From Methanocorpusculum parvum (lineage in GTDB: Archaea; Halobacteriota; Methanomicrobia; Methanomicrobiales; Methanocorpusculaceae), in NCBI GenBank assembly GCA_002287215.1, contig LMVO01000034.1:36868-100867 (forward strand): a stretch of DNA of 64,000 bases, written 5' to 3'. Below, one piece after another: positions 54,605 through 63,980 of the stretch. The position numbers were made by a program, and so were the translations under genes. Numbering within the stretch: the stretch's first letter is position 1; every line of letters starts with the position of its first letter. A model generated the notes under the pieces. The model saw nothing but the letters and a program-made list of their open reading frames with translations, ran no database searches and had not been told where the DNA came from.

Positions 54605-54934
54605 ATGTCCTACATCGACCCGATCGTACTAATCATCGCCTTTGGTGCAGCTTCCGTCTCGTTTCTGTGGCTGAGAGATACCCGCATCTTTGTCAGAACC
54701 GGTAAAGAGGGGTATCGGAAAGCCGCCTATCATGGTGTTCTTTACTCGGCCCTGGGATGGTTCGGCTGTGCTCTTGCCGGTTTTGCCGAAACGACATTTA
54801 TGTATCTGGGTGTCGGCTGTATGCTGATAGCTCTCTATCTCCAGTCCAGACTGAAGAAAGAGGATGTATGGGTAGGAAATGAATCTGCATGGACCCGGTT
54901 CATCGGATCGGCGCCCCGTCAGGAGAGAAAATAA
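54605..54934 (+). CDS. Small membrane protein of unknown function
   Basis: 109 residues with three hydrophobic segments (YIDPIVLIIAFGAASVSFLWL, VLYSALGWFGCALAGFAET, FMYLGVGCMLIALYLQ), a basic loop (RTGKEGYRKAAYHG) and a charged tail (SRLKKEDVWVGNES). No family recognised. Its stop is two bases before the hisS ATG, so they may be co-transcribed. Confidence 0.6.
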   Translation: MSYIDPIVLIIAFGAASVSFLWLRDTRIFVRTGKEGYRKAAYHGVLYSALGWFGCALAGFAETTFMYLGVGCMLIALYLQSRLKKEDVWVGNESAWTRFIGSAPRQERK

Positions 54935-54936
54935 AT

Positions 54937-56169
54937 ATGATACAAAAACCCCGCGGAACAAGAGATTTTCTTCCGGCTGAAATGACACAGCGCCGGTTTG
55001 TTGAACAGAAAATGCGGTCCGTCGCGGCAGGATTCGGATACGGCGAGATCGTTACGCCCATGTTCGAAGAGCAGGAACTCTTCACGATCAAGTCAGGCGA
55101 AGGGATCATCAATGAGATGTATGCATTCGAGGATAAAGGCGGCAGAAAACTGACGCTCCGCCCGGAACTCACCTCTGCTGTTCTCCGTGCCTATGTCAAC
55201 GAGGCGCAGATGGCGCCAAAACCCCTCCGCTGGTTTTATTTCGCGGAATGTTTCAGGTATGAACGCCCGCAGAAGGGAAGATACCGGCAGTTCTGGCAGT
55301 TCGGCTCCGAGCTGATCGGTGCAGATTCTGCAGCTGCCGATGCTGAAGTAATAGCCCTTGCTTATGAATTACTGAAATGCAGCGGCGTCCGTTTTGTTTT
55401 GAAAGTCGGCCATCTTGCTCCGATGAAGCATCTTCTTTCAGATCTCGATGCCCCTTCGCAAAAACAGGTCATGGCAGCTCTCGATAAACGGGATATGGAT
55501 CTGCTTGAAACAACGCTTGCAGCTCTTGACCGTTCAGATCTTTTTGAGCCGCTGAAGGTTCTCGTGACGGCAAAAACGCTTCCGGAAATATTTGCCGTTA
55601 CGGGCGACATTCCGGAAAAAACGAGAATCGAGGAGACCTTCGGTTATCTCGAAGCACAAAACATCCCCTTTGAACAGAACTTCGGGATCGCCCGGGGTCT
55701 TGACTACTACACGGGAATGGTCTTTGAAGGATTTGCCGACAATCTCGGTGCGGAAAATCAGATCCTCGGCGGAGGGGCTTACCGTCTCGCACACCTTTTC
55801 GGCGGAAAGGATGTTCCCTCCTGCGGATTTGGCATAGGGTTCGACCGTGTCATGGTCTCTCTTGGGGAGTTCTCCCTCGAGACAAAACCGGCGGCAGCGG
55901 TCATCTGCACGCCCGAGACCCGGATCCCGGCATACAAAGCCGCGTCCTCCCTTCGCAGCGCGGGGATCACCGCGGTGATGGATCTTCTCGATCGAGGATT
56001 TGGCGCCCAGCTGTCTTCCGCGCTGAAGTCAGGAGCATCATTCGCTGTCGTGATTGGCGAAAAGGAAGCGGCAGCCGGCACCATCACTCTTAAAAATCTC
56101 AGCACCGCTGTCCAGACTGAGATGTCACTGGAATCTGCCATCGAGGTAATTCATGGTTCTTGCCGATGA
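54937..56169 (+). CDS. hisS: Histidyl-tRNA synthetase
   Basis: Class II synthetase, 410 residues from ATG 54937 (MIQKPRGTRDFLPAEM); an upstream frame would overlap the membrane protein. Motifs: motif 1 region, motif 2 FYFAECFRYERPQKGRYRQFWQFGSE, the His-specific LDYYTGMVFEG, and motif 3 GFGIGFDRVMV. The C-terminal anticodon domain includes GVQM-like and ALKSGASFAVVIG. Overlaps top6B by 17 bases. It sits between gyrase and topoisomerase VI genes for no obvious reason. Confidence 0.95.
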   Translation: MIQKPRGTRDFLPAEMTQRRFVEQKMRSVAAGFGYGEIVTPMFEEQELFTIKSGEGIINEMYAFEDKGGRKLTLRPELTSAVLRAYVNEAQMAPKPLRWFYFAECFRYERPQKGRYRQFWQFGSELIGADSAAADAEVIALAYELLKCSGVRFVLKVGHLAPMKHLLSDLDAPSQKQVMAALDKRDMDLLETTLAALDRSDLFEPLKVLVTAKTLPEIFAVTGDIPEKTRIEETFGYLEAQNIPFEQNFGIARGLDYYTGMVFEGFADNLGAENQILGGGAYRLAHLFGGKDVPSCGFGIGFDRVMVSLGEFSLETKPAAAVICTPETRIPAYKAASSLRSAGITAVMDLLDRGFGAQLSSALKSGASFAVVIGEKEAAAGTITLKNLSTAVQTEMSLESAIEVIHGSCR

Positions 56170-57955
56170 GCTCGCGAAGAAACAGCGAAGCATCAGTGTA
56201 GCGGAATTTTTTGAAAAAAATAAACAGATGCTTGGTTTTGATTCTCCGACAAGGGGGATCATCACCACCATAAAAGAGGCGATCGACAATTCGCTCGATG
56301 CCTGCGAAGAGGCACAGGTCCTTCCTGATATTCTTGTTTCGGTCAGGCGGATCTCGAATGATGTTTTCCGTGTCGTTGTCGAAGACAACGGTCCCGGGAT
56401 CGTTCCGGAAAAAATGCCGAGCGTTTTTGCGAAACTTCTCTACGGCTCACGATTCCATCAGGTCAGACAGACCCGCGGTCAGCAGGGGATCGGCATATCG
56501 GCAGCGGTTTTGTATGCTCAGCTCACGACCGGAAAACCGACGATCGTAACATCCCGGACCGATGCAAAGAACAAAGCACATACCATGTCTCTTGTCATCA
56601 AAACGGAGACAAACGAACCTGAAGTTCTCTCTCACGAAGAGGTTGACTGGATCCTTCCTCACGGAACGCGTGTTCAGCTCGAGTTCAAAAGCAATATCGC
56701 GGCCAGAAAAAAACTCATCGAGTATCTGAAATACACCTCGATCGTTAATCCCCATGCGAAGTTCCGTGTCGAGATCGATGACGAGTCTTTTACGTTTGAG
56801 CGGGTTTCATCCGAAGTTCCGCCCTGTCCGGTGGCGATCAAACCTCATCCTTACGGTATAGAACTCGGTGTTTTGAAACGGATGACTGCTGCCTCGGATC
56901 TGCCCTTAAAGGAGTTTCTTGTTGAGAGTTTTTCGAAGGTAGGTGAGAAAACCGCTCTCGAGATATGCAGTTCCGCAAGACTCGATTCCGCAGTAAAGGT
57001 TTCCTCCCTTGGCCTCGAATCACTCAATCCTCTTCTTGATGCCATGCAGACAACAAAGATCCCGGCTCCTTCTGCATCGCAGTGTTTGTCCCCGATCACC
57101 GACGAACTTATCGTGAAAGGCATGGAGAAGGAGTTCGAGCTTGACTTCATCAAAGCCAGGACACGTCCCGGAAGTGTGTACGGCGGTCACTCGTTCATCG
57201 TGGAAGCGGCGATCGGTTACGGCGGCAAACTTCCTCCCGAGGGAAGCGCTATTCTTTTGCGGTTTGCGAATCGTGTCCCGCTTCTTTATCAGCAGGGGGC
57301 CTGTGCGATCACAAATGCGGTTCAGAATGTGAACTGGAAATCCTACGGGGTTTCCCAGTCGGGCCTCCCCACCGGACCCATACTTATTCTCGTCCATGTG
57401 GCGGCGACCAATGTTCCGTTCACGAGCGAGTCCAAGGACGCCGTTGCGGCAGTTCCTGAGATCGAGCGGGAGATCACGCTTGCTTTGCAGGAACTCGGCC
57501 GCGACCTGAAGATGTTTCTGTCCCGCCGCGACAGAAATAAACTGCAGGATGACCGGGCACGTGCGATCTGCTCGGTAATTCCCCTGATCGCCGCGAAGGT
57601 CGGCGAGATCGTTGAACTTCCCGTGCCGGACACGTCCCTCATCGAAGGAAGGATCATGCGTCGTGTGGTCCTCAAGAAAAGCTCGGCAGGCGGCAAAGTT
57701 ATGATCCATATCGACAACTACACAACAAAATCCCAGGAGATCTCCCTGTATGATATCTCAGGAGACAACGCAGGGGACGCGACCGTTCCTCCCTCATTCG
57801 TATCTGAGATGGATGGCGAGTATACGAAGATCTGGAAGGTTACCCTTTCCGCAGGTGAAGCATTCGAAGTCACCTATACCGGAAGCGGCGGGGGAATGAT
57901 CGAGATGCAGGGTGTGGCCGAAAACCTCAAAGTGGTGGTGGATCTGGATGTCTGA
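56153..57955 (+). CDS. top6B: DNA topoisomerase VI subunit B
   Basis: ATPase subunit of the archaeal type IIB topoisomerase. 600 residues: GHKL motifs ([45 protein letters not shown]), the helix-two-turn-helix/transducer region and a C-terminal Ig-like segment. It overlaps top6A by eight bases. Topoisomerase VI relaxes and decatenates DNA, complementary to gyrase encoded next door. Start codon is ATG at 56153 inside the hisS end. Confidence 0.96.
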   Translation: MVLADELAKKQRSISVAEFFEKNKQMLGFDSPTRGIITTIKEAIDNSLDACEEAQVLPDILVSVRRISNDVFRVVVEDNGPGIVPEKMPSVFAKLLYGSRFHQVRQTRGQQGIGISAAVLYAQLTTGKPTIVTSRTDAKNKAHTMSLVIKTETNEPEVLSHEEVDWILPHGTRVQLEFKSNIAARKKLIEYLKYTSIVNPHAKFRVEIDDESFTFERVSSEVPPCPVAIKPHPYGIELGVLKRMTAASDLPLKEFLVESFSKVGEKTALEICSSARLDSAVKVSSLGLESLNPLLDAMQTTKIPAPSASQCLSPITDELIVKGMEKEFELDFIKARTRPGSVYGGHSFIVEAAIGYGGKLPPEGSAILLRFANRVPLLYQQGACAITNAVQNVNWKSYGVSQSGLPTGPILILVHVAATNVPFTSESKDAVAAVPEIEREITLALQELGRDLKMFLSRRDRNKLQDDRARAICSVIPLIAAKVGEIVELPVPDTSLIEGRIMRRVVLKKSSAGGKVMIHIDNYTTKSQEISLYDISGDNAGDATVPPSFVSEMDGEYTKIWKVTLSAGEAFEVTYTGSGGGMIEMQGVAENLKVVVDLDV

Positions 57956-59045
57956 CCCAACTGAAAGAGACACGGCAACGAAGAAACGTCTTATGGAGAT
58001 GGCCAAAGTATGGTATGATCAGATGAACAACGGCGAGATCCCGTCGATCACTCTGCCTACCAGAACAAAATACAATATCGAATATGACGATGAATCCGAG
58101 GTTTGGAAGTACGGCGACAAAGAGTCCGTCAGAAATGCCGGGACTGCGAAGTCGGCCACGCACATGCTCAAGATGGCCTATGTCATCTGGTTCATAAAAA
58201 CACAGCTGCAGGAAAACCGATCCTCGACGTTAAGAGAAATGTATTACATCTCGGAGGGCTGGAAACAGGCAAAGTTCGGCGCCCAAAACGAGAGTAACTA
58301 TCTGATCGAGGATCTCGAGATCATCACTGCTATGCAGAGGGAGTTTTTCCATATGCGTCCGGAAGAGGACGGGGCTTCGATTTTTGGACCGATCCGTATC
58401 CGGGAAAATACCCGGCGTGGTATGAAAGAGATCCACTGTCAGGATGATGTTGGAGAAGCAGGATACAATATTCCGAACAATGTGGAGAACGTGGAACTTG
58501 TGGATCATGATGCTTCCTGCGTTATCGCCATCGAAACTGGTGGTATGTTTTCCCGTTTACAGGAAAACGGCTTCGATGAAGATTACAATGCTGTCCTTCT
58601 TCATCTGAAGGGTCAGCCGGCCCGGGCTACAAGGCGTATGCTGAAACGCATGAACGAGGAGCTGGGTATCCCGGTTGTGGTTTTCACTGATGGTGATCCC
58701 TGGTCTTACCGTATTTATGCATCCGTTGCCTACGGTTCGATCAAGTCCGCCCACATGTCCGAACTTCTCGCGACGCCGTCTGCCCAGTTTATCGGGGTAA
58801 AGCCTTCGGATATCCAGCGGTACAATCTTCCTGCCGACAAACTTACAGAGCAGGATGTTTCAGCACTGCGGGCTGAACTGACCGATCCGCGGTTTGCGAC
58901 CGATTTCTGGAGAAAAGAGATCAATCTCCAGCTTGAAATGAATCTGAAGTCGGAACAGCAGGCATTTGCCAGCCGCGGTCTTGATTTCGTTACAAAGGAG
59001 TATCTTCCCTCCATGCTCTCGGAAATAGGTGTTTTGAAACGCTGA
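57948..59045 (+). CDS. top6A: DNA topoisomerase VI subunit A
   Basis: Spo11-like DNA-cleaving subunit. 365 residues from ATG 57948 (MSDPTERDT), inside the top6B end; an upstream frame begins in top6B and is rejected. Visible are the catalytic tyrosine region [11 protein letters not shown] (Tyr99/Tyr100) and the Toprim residues in [16 protein letters not shown] and [19 protein letters not shown]. The end overlaps the next gene by one base (TGATG). Confidence 0.96.
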   Translation: MSDPTERDTATKKRLMEMAKVWYDQMNNGEIPSITLPTRTKYNIEYDDESEVWKYGDKESVRNAGTAKSATHMLKMAYVIWFIKTQLQENRSSTLREMYYISEGWKQAKFGAQNESNYLIEDLEIITAMQREFFHMRPEEDGASIFGPIRIRENTRRGMKEIHCQDDVGEAGYNIPNNVENVELVDHDASCVIAIETGGMFSRLQENGFDEDYNAVLLHLKGQPARATRRMLKRMNEELGIPVVVFTDGDPWSYRIYASVAYGSIKSAHMSELLATPSAQFIGVKPSDIQRYNLPADKLTEQDVSALRAELTDPRFATDFWRKEINLQLEMNLKSEQQAFASRGLDFVTKEYLPSMLSEIGVLKR

Positions 59046-60130
59046 TGAATCCATCACTTCTTGCGCTTTATGTCGGCGTTTTCGCCTCGATGGCTCTTTC
59101 AAATGCAGTCGTTCCGATCCTTTCGATCATCACTCCGGATCCCGGTATGCAGGGGGCTGTCTTTGCCGCCTATTTTTTAGGCGCGTTTTTCATGGTGTTT
59201 CCTGCCGGCTGGATATCTGATACGGTCGGGCGTCCGCCGCTGATAAAACTTGGTCTCCTCGGGACCTGTGTGTCCGGCCTTTTGATCTGGTTTTTCCCGG
59301 GAGATCCTCTGTTTACCGTATCACTGAGGTTTCTGGAAGGCCTTTTTACCGGAATGTTTGTCTCTTCAGCACTTTCGTATGTCAACTCAGAGGCCGATCA
59401 TAAAAAACTGTCCGGGATGTACATTGCTTTGCTGAATGTCGGTCTGGTGGCGGGACTCGTGATTCCAGGTCTGCTGGCAGCATATCATCCCTATGCAGGG
59501 GTCCTCGTTTTTTCTGTTCTGAGCGGATGTGCATTTTTTACCGGGATATTTTTCCGTGACCATGCAGATTTTGTCTCGCTCAGGATCCCGATTAGAACGA
59601 TCCTCTCGATCACTCAGTATCATAAATGGTTATGGGTGACGTTGTTTGTTTTTGCCGGAGCGACCGGTGTTGTGACAAGTATGTATCCGGAGATGTCTGG
59701 ATATTCTGCTGAGATCTCCGGGATCGTGACGGCACTGATGAGTTTGGCCACCGCCGTATGCGTCTACGCCGCAGCACATCTCGCTTTATCCGATTCTCTT
59801 GGCGTTATTCGAAAGACGGCTCTTCTCCTTGCCGTATCCATTCCCCTCGTTCTGCTTACCCCGTTTGGCATGATCATTGTCGGCGGTGTGTTTGGGGTGA
59901 TTTCGGCAGCTGTATTGAATTATATCGCCGTTACTCCTCATCCCCAGGGCGTGATGAACGGTCTTTTTACGACGATGCAGTATGCCGGCATGGCCGCCTT
60001 GCCGTTCGTCACCGGTCTTCTCGTTACACCTCTCGGCTATCCGTGGGTTTTTGTGAGTGTCGGTATTCTGGTTTTGGCAGGTGGTCTTCTGATCGTTCGG
60101 TGTCCCTGTTATGTCCCCGCGTTACGGTAA
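59045..60130 (+). CDS. MFS transporter, 12-helix type
   Basis: 361 residues with about twelve hydrophobic segments. GWISDTVGRPPLIKLG carries the MFS loop 2-3 signature (G-x-x-x-D-x-x-G-R). Its start overlaps the top6A stop by one base, so it is likely co-transcribed with the topoisomerase genes. Substrate unknown; sugar, metabolite or drug are all possible. The gene ends close to a convergent unknown gene. Confidence 0.85.
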   Translation: MNPSLLALYVGVFASMALSNAVVPILSIITPDPGMQGAVFAAYFLGAFFMVFPAGWISDTVGRPPLIKLGLLGTCVSGLLIWFFPGDPLFTVSLRFLEGLFTGMFVSSALSYVNSEADHKKLSGMYIALLNVGLVAGLVIPGLLAAYHPYAGVLVFSVLSGCAFFTGIFFRDHADFVSLRIPIRTILSITQYHKWLWVTLFVFAGATGVVTSMYPEMSGYSAEISGIVTALMSLATAVCVYAAAHLALSDSLGVIRKTALLLAVSIPLVLLTPFGMIIVGGVFGVISAAVLNYIAVTPHPQGVMNGLFTTMQYAGMAALPFVTGLLVTPLGYPWVFVSVGILVLAGGLLIVRCPCYVPALR

Positions 60131-60147
60131 ATGAGGAATTTTCTTCC

Positions 60148-61368
60148 TTACTTTCGTTTTTTTCGTGGATGGTAGTGATGTTTGGGTACGGTTGTTCCGG
60201 GAAGCAGGCATTCGGCGATTCCGTCGCGGCAGTCTTTCAAGGGTGTACTGCAGTACTCCAGTATGCTCAGTGCTCTCTCGGCACCGATCGCCGGCTTGGT
60301 TGCTTCCAGCCAAAGATAAAATCCTACTCTGGACGGTGTCGGCCGTTCATATTTGAATCCGCCTGTTTTTGACGGTACCATTTTCAGATAGGTCCGCTGT
60401 TTTTTTGGTTTGAGGTAGATCACAGGTGACATCTCGGGAAAATCCACCGCAAGGATCACGCGCGAGTAGTTCTCTTGGAGTGAATCGGCGTCAAGGATTT
60501 CTGATTTGACCCGGAGGCCGTAATTTGTGATCAGCGCCTTGATCGCGGAAGGATATAGACCTCCGCAGATAACCTTTTTCACCAATGGCGAGACGGAAGG
60601 ATCCGAGAAGTACTGATCCGGCGACATGTCATGGTCCATGGCGAAAAACAGCTTTGTGAGTGCGTCGTCGTGGAGTTTTTTGTAATCAAAGTCGCGTATC
60701 TTTAATGTCTCGCAGGGGATAAGCACCGGATTTTTTTCCGGATGTGTGGGGATGGATGTGATTCTGAGACCTTTGAGACAGGATTTCATCACTTCACATT
60801 CATGTGTCCCAATGTACGCATTATCTGGATCGGCAACCAGCCTTCGCACAACCTGTGTTCCGGAGATATCGACGGATGAAAAGAGAATGAATCCCACATG
60901 CTCCTGATTGAACATGTAGCCAAACAGCTTTTTCTTATAGATGATCTCTGCTTCAAGATCTTTGAGATCAGCAGGACTGGTCACGATCTCACTGAATACG
61001 ACCTGTTTGTCTTTATCGAAAAGGAGGAGATCGACTTCAGCCAGATCCTGACCGTTCCCTCTGACTCTGATGTCGCCTTTTTCTGCAGAATATATCCCGT
61101 TCACGCCGAGCCTGATCTTTTCGCGGTGTTTCGGGACATCGGCGCCTTTTCTGACGATCTTCTTGATGGTATCGGTTTTTTCCGCGATCCTGATGAGCTG
61201 TTCGTATATGAGATTTTCAAACCAGTATCCTTCGGCGGTCCTCATCAGCATAATGTCTTCCGAGAAGAGGTTTTTGCGTTCAGCTGGCCGCATGTGGCGC
61301 AGGGCTCGTACTGCCATCGACCGATCGGGTTTATAGTGGCAGAACTGCTCACTAATCCACGAGAGCAT
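60148..61368 (-). CDS. Unknown protein, PD-(D/E)XK nuclease-like
   Basis: 406 residues, no family recognised by name. Early conserved-looking GYWFENLIYEQLIRIAEKT is a possible helical motif with Glu. The segment AEVDLLLFDKDKQVVFSEIVTS (about residue 110-131) resembles the D...ExK core of restriction-like nucleases, with a final Ile-Val instead of the usual Lys. Further on is a conserved-looking C-terminal part rich in aromatic and basic residues (KKQRTYLKMVPSKTGG, GFYLWLEATKPAIG). Basic tail (YHPRKKRK). It converges with the MFS gene. A DNA-repair or restriction nuclease is a guess. Confidence 0.5.
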   Translation of the reverse strand: MLSWISEQFCHYKPDRSMAVRALRHMRPAERKNLFSEDIMLMRTAEGYWFENLIYEQLIRIAEKTDTIKKIVRKGADVPKHREKIRLGVNGIYSAEKGDIRVRGNGQDLAEVDLLLFDKDKQVVFSEIVTSPADLKDLEAEIIYKKKLFGYMFNQEHVGFILFSSVDISGTQVVRRLVADPDNAYIGTHECEVMKSCLKGLRITSIPTHPEKNPVLIPCETLKIRDFDYKKLHDDALTKLFFAMDHDMSPDQYFSDPSVSPLVKKVICGGLYPSAIKALITNYGLRVKSEILDADSLQENYSRVILAVDFPEMSPVIYLKPKKQRTYLKMVPSKTGGFKYERPTPSRVGFYLWLEATKPAIGAERALSILEYCSTPLKDCRDGIAECLLPGTTVPKHHYHPRKKRK

Positions 61369-61402
61369 TACAACTCTCCGCTATGTTGTTTCATAATGTA
61401 TT

Positions 61403-62356
61403 TTATGCGAGGATGAGTATCCTTCGCGTGAGACTTTTATGCACTCTCTGCTCGTAGTATCCGACGATCTCAAAGAGATCTTCAGCGAGAGGTCTGATGT
61501 CTTTATGTGTCACGATAACAGCCCTGCCTCCGGATCTCAGCACACGCCGTATCTCTTTGAGGGATTCTGTGTAGAGAGTATCAATGCTTTCAGCCCCTAT
61601 CGTGGTCGACTGACCGTATGGGAGGTCGGTTGCAATGGCATCAAAAACTCCGTCCGGATAGGGCATGTTCGTTGCATCGGCCCGAATGTATGCTCCGTTT
61701 GGCAGGTTCTGTCTGCATCCGTTGAGCATCTCGGGGTCGTAGTCGCTTCCGACTGCGTCTATGCCCAGCATTTCACATTCTAGAAGCATTCCGCCAGTCC
61801 CGCAGAAGGGGTCGCATAACCATTGACCAGGCTCGACATGGGTCAGGTTGACCATTGTCCGAGCCATCAAAGGCATCATGACACCCGGGTGGAAGAATGC
61901 TCTTCTCTGGGGGTTTCGGTAGGCGTATGATCCGCGGTCGATGGTTTGTAGTACCTGACCGAAGAAGCATCTTCCGTTTGTAAAGACAGCGCGGTATTCT
62001 ACAGCCGGATCTTTAAGATCGACCGTGCCGCGAATTTTTTGTCCCATCATGCGCTCGAGTTCCAGTTGGGATGCATTGACGGTGACAGGATGAATCTTTC
62101 TTGCCCGGCAGCAGAATGTGCCGGGGGCTATGGGGGCGAGCTGGTCAAGGAGGCGTTCGAGGGCTTCCTTTGACGCATCGCATTCGCCAAGAAGGCGCAT
62201 TACTACATGCGTCTGCGCGAGCCGTGTTGTTCTCCGCGGATCATCTACTTCAGCTATGGCAATGCCGTTTTCTGTACGGGTAACTTTCCCCACACAGGAC
62301 AACTCGGCGATCGCCAGAGGCAGGTTCTCTCCGGAGAGTTCAAACAACAGGTTCAT
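61403..62356 (-). CDS. tRNA (guanine-N2) methyltransferase, archaeal Trm-G10 type
   Basis: Probably makes m2G/m2,2G at tRNA position 10. 317 residues with an N-terminal THUMP-containing half (about residues 1-150, with VFTNGRCFFGQVLQT) and a Rossmann methyltransferase half: DPFCGTGGMLLECEM, GSDYDPEML and the N-methylase signature ATDLPYGQST (D-L-P-Y, as D-P-P-Y in other N-methyltransferases). The order and length fit Trm-G10/Trm11 rather than DNA methylases. A small peptide in the final segment, VHKSLTRRILIL, is typical. Single gene. Confidence 0.88.
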   Translation of the reverse strand: MNLLFELSGENLPLAIAELSCVGKVTRTENGIAIAEVDDPRRTTRLAQTHVVMRLLGECDASKEALERLLDQLAPIAPGTFCCRARKIHPVTVNASQLELERMMGQKIRGTVDLKDPAVEYRAVFTNGRCFFGQVLQTIDRGSYAYRNPQRRAFFHPGVMMPLMARTMVNLTHVEPGQWLCDPFCGTGGMLLECEMLGIDAVGSDYDPEMLNGCRQNLPNGAYIRADATNMPYPDGVFDAIATDLPYGQSTTIGAESIDTLYTESLKEIRRVLRSGGRAVIVTHKDIRPLAEDLFEIVGYYEQRVHKSLTRRILILA

Positions 62357-62443
62357 CCGCTTTATACATGTGCCGTCTGGCTAATAATATCTGTGGGGTC
62401 CGAAAGTTTCTGCGCTCTGCTGCTGGGCATAAATTTGCCGGGG

Positions 62444-63346
62444 TCAGCTGATCTCTTTTCGTTTGATGTACCAGATCTTCGCACATTTTTCCGGGTGGTA
62501 TCGAAGTTTCGCCTCGCGAAGACCGGCGACGTCCATGTCAGACTCGCGATTGATCCAGGTGTATTTCCCCAGAAGCTGCCTGGCGGTTTCCTGGTTGATG
62601 ACTTTGTAAATTCCTTTGTACTGGGCTAAGCCCTTTTCAAAATGAATGACTGCAGTTTCATAATTCATCTCTCCCCAAATAGCCGCCGCTCCTATTTTGT
62701 TCCGTGGGCCGACGCGGATCACCAGCCCTTCACACCCGAGTTCATGCCAATTTTCCAGCGCCGTGTGTGCGGCTCTGACTTCTTCATTGAGCACGGTGTT
62801 TGTATCGGCGATTTTTGTATCGCTCCATTTGTCGAGCATGTCATGGAGTTCGGGAATGGTTTCCGGTTTGATCGTCTCGACGGTGTATTGGTATTTGGTA
62901 TTGAATCGGTTGATATGTCTGCGGATGTTGAGGTATTTTTGTCCGGAGAGTTCGGCCAGTTCCTTTGTTCTGTAGTAGTAATCGCTGCATCCCCTGGAGT
63001 GATAGACCGGGGTTTCGGGGTGGTAGAGGTGCATGTACGGAATGTATTTGTCTTCATAAAAGGCAATAGCGCAGTCTCCTGTGTTTTTTTTGGCAAAGGA
63101 GATGAGTTCTTCAAAAAGTGCAGGGTCGAATTCGCCAACCGGAGCATGACACGTGCTTCTGCCGTTGATCGTGTTGGAAAGGATGAGGTGGTCGTTTATT
63201 ACCGCATATTCGCAAGGGGCGTAGTGTTCCCACGAGAAGAGCGTAAGGAAGTTGTGTTCGGAGTGATACTGGGGAAAACGCCGGAAGTAGTCATCGATGA
63301 GAGGCTTGTCTTCGAGGGTTATTTTTTTGAAGTCAGTTTTTTTCAT
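62444..63346 (-). CDS. DUF2156 protein (GNAT-like, phosphatidylglycerol lysyltransferase-type domain)
   Basis: 300 residues from ATG 63346. DUF2156 is the aminoacyl-tRNA-using acyltransferase fold of MprF-type enzymes and resembles duplicated GNAT domains. Visible are SEHNFLTLFSWEHYAPCEYAV, LAELSGQKYLNIRRHINRF and GAAAIWGEMNYETAVIHFEKGLAQYKGIYKVINQETA, characteristic of the cytoplasmic archaeal form without membrane helices. Substrate unknown. The start lies inside the end of the GNAT gene (14-base overlap), so the two are coupled. Confidence 0.8.
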   Translation of the reverse strand: MKKTDFKKITLEDKPLIDDYFRRFPQYHSEHNFLTLFSWEHYAPCEYAVINDHLILSNTINGRSTCHAPVGEFDPALFEELISFAKKNTGDCAIAFYEDKYIPYMHLYHPETPVYHSRGCSDYYYRTKELAELSGQKYLNIRRHINRFNTKYQYTVETIKPETIPELHDMLDKWSDTKIADTNTVLNEEVRAAHTALENWHELGCEGLVIRVGPRNKIGAAAIWGEMNYETAVIHFEKGLAQYKGIYKVINQETARQLLGKYTWINRESDMDVAGLREAKLRYHPEKCAKIWYIKRKEIS

Positions 63347-63758
63347 GTTCAAAGAGCATTGGGGTGTAGTTTTTCATTTCAGAGAAGCCTGCTCTGCGGT
63401 AGATTGATTCTTTTCCAGGTGCAGAGACGAGGCCTATCCATGTCAGGCCGTGCGCTGATCCCAGGCGCTTCAGCGTTTTTGCTATGCGCTCTCCGATGCC
63501 GCGTCCCCGGAATTCGGGGAAGACAACCACGTCCTGAATATATCCGTCGGCAACTCCGTCGGAGATGATGCGGCCCATTCCGACTGCGCGATTCTGCGTG
63601 TCGTGGGCGATAAGGAAGATTGAGCTGCCCTCTATGATCTGCGCGATGCGGTCTGTGCTCCATCCCATTTCCCACCACCCCCCGGTCCTATATAGGTCGA
63701 GGATTTCGGACCTGTTCCATGAACGGGCTATGCTTAGGGTTATTTCTTCTTCTGACAA
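63333..63758 (-). CDS. GNAT family N-acetyltransferase
   Basis: 141 residues with the acetyl-CoA site in VVFPEFRGRGIGERIAKTLKR (the R-G-x-G motif) and the preceding beta strand AVGMGRIISDGVADGYIQDV, typical of the GCN5 superfamily. The substrate is not predictable. It precedes the DUF2156 gene, and the two overlap. No promoter evaluated, but AT-rich sequence lies upstream. Confidence 0.88.
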   Translation of the reverse strand: MSEEEITLSIARSWNRSEILDLYRTGGWWEMGWSTDRIAQIIEGSSIFLIAHDTQNRAVGMGRIISDGVADGYIQDVVVFPEFRGRGIGERIAKTLKRLGSAHGLTWIGLVSAPGKESIYRRAGFSEMKNYTPMLFEHEKN

Positions 63759-63980
63759 GGGTATGCCGTCCTGTAATTTATTAGTTATATTTTCATCTGA
63801 GTGGTTTAGGATAATGATATTTATGGTCCGTTCTTCTCATCAAAACAGGTGTGTTTATATGTATGTTTGCCTAATATTATTACCTCACAAGACGCACGAT
63901 CCAAGCCTTGTCCTGCCGGTTTCTTCCGGCGGGGCATGCCTGCTTTGATTCGGTGGGTTTATAAGTGATTGGAGGTAACT
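63759..63980. promoter_or_regulatory. Leader region with a hairpin before the window edge
   Basis: No gene recognised. A hairpin CCTGCCGG (63913-63920) with CCGGCGGG (63927-63934) lies 46 bases before the start codon at the right edge. A copy of TTACCTC (63880-63886) is complementary to GAGGTAA, part of the ribosome-binding site at 63971-63976. TATA-like TTTATAAG (63957-63964) is close to that site. Confidence 0.4.

Noticed and set aside
62642..63568. 308-residue open frame on the plus strand
   Set aside because: Antisense to the DUF2156 and GNAT genes, with no recognisable motif and no ribosome-binding site.
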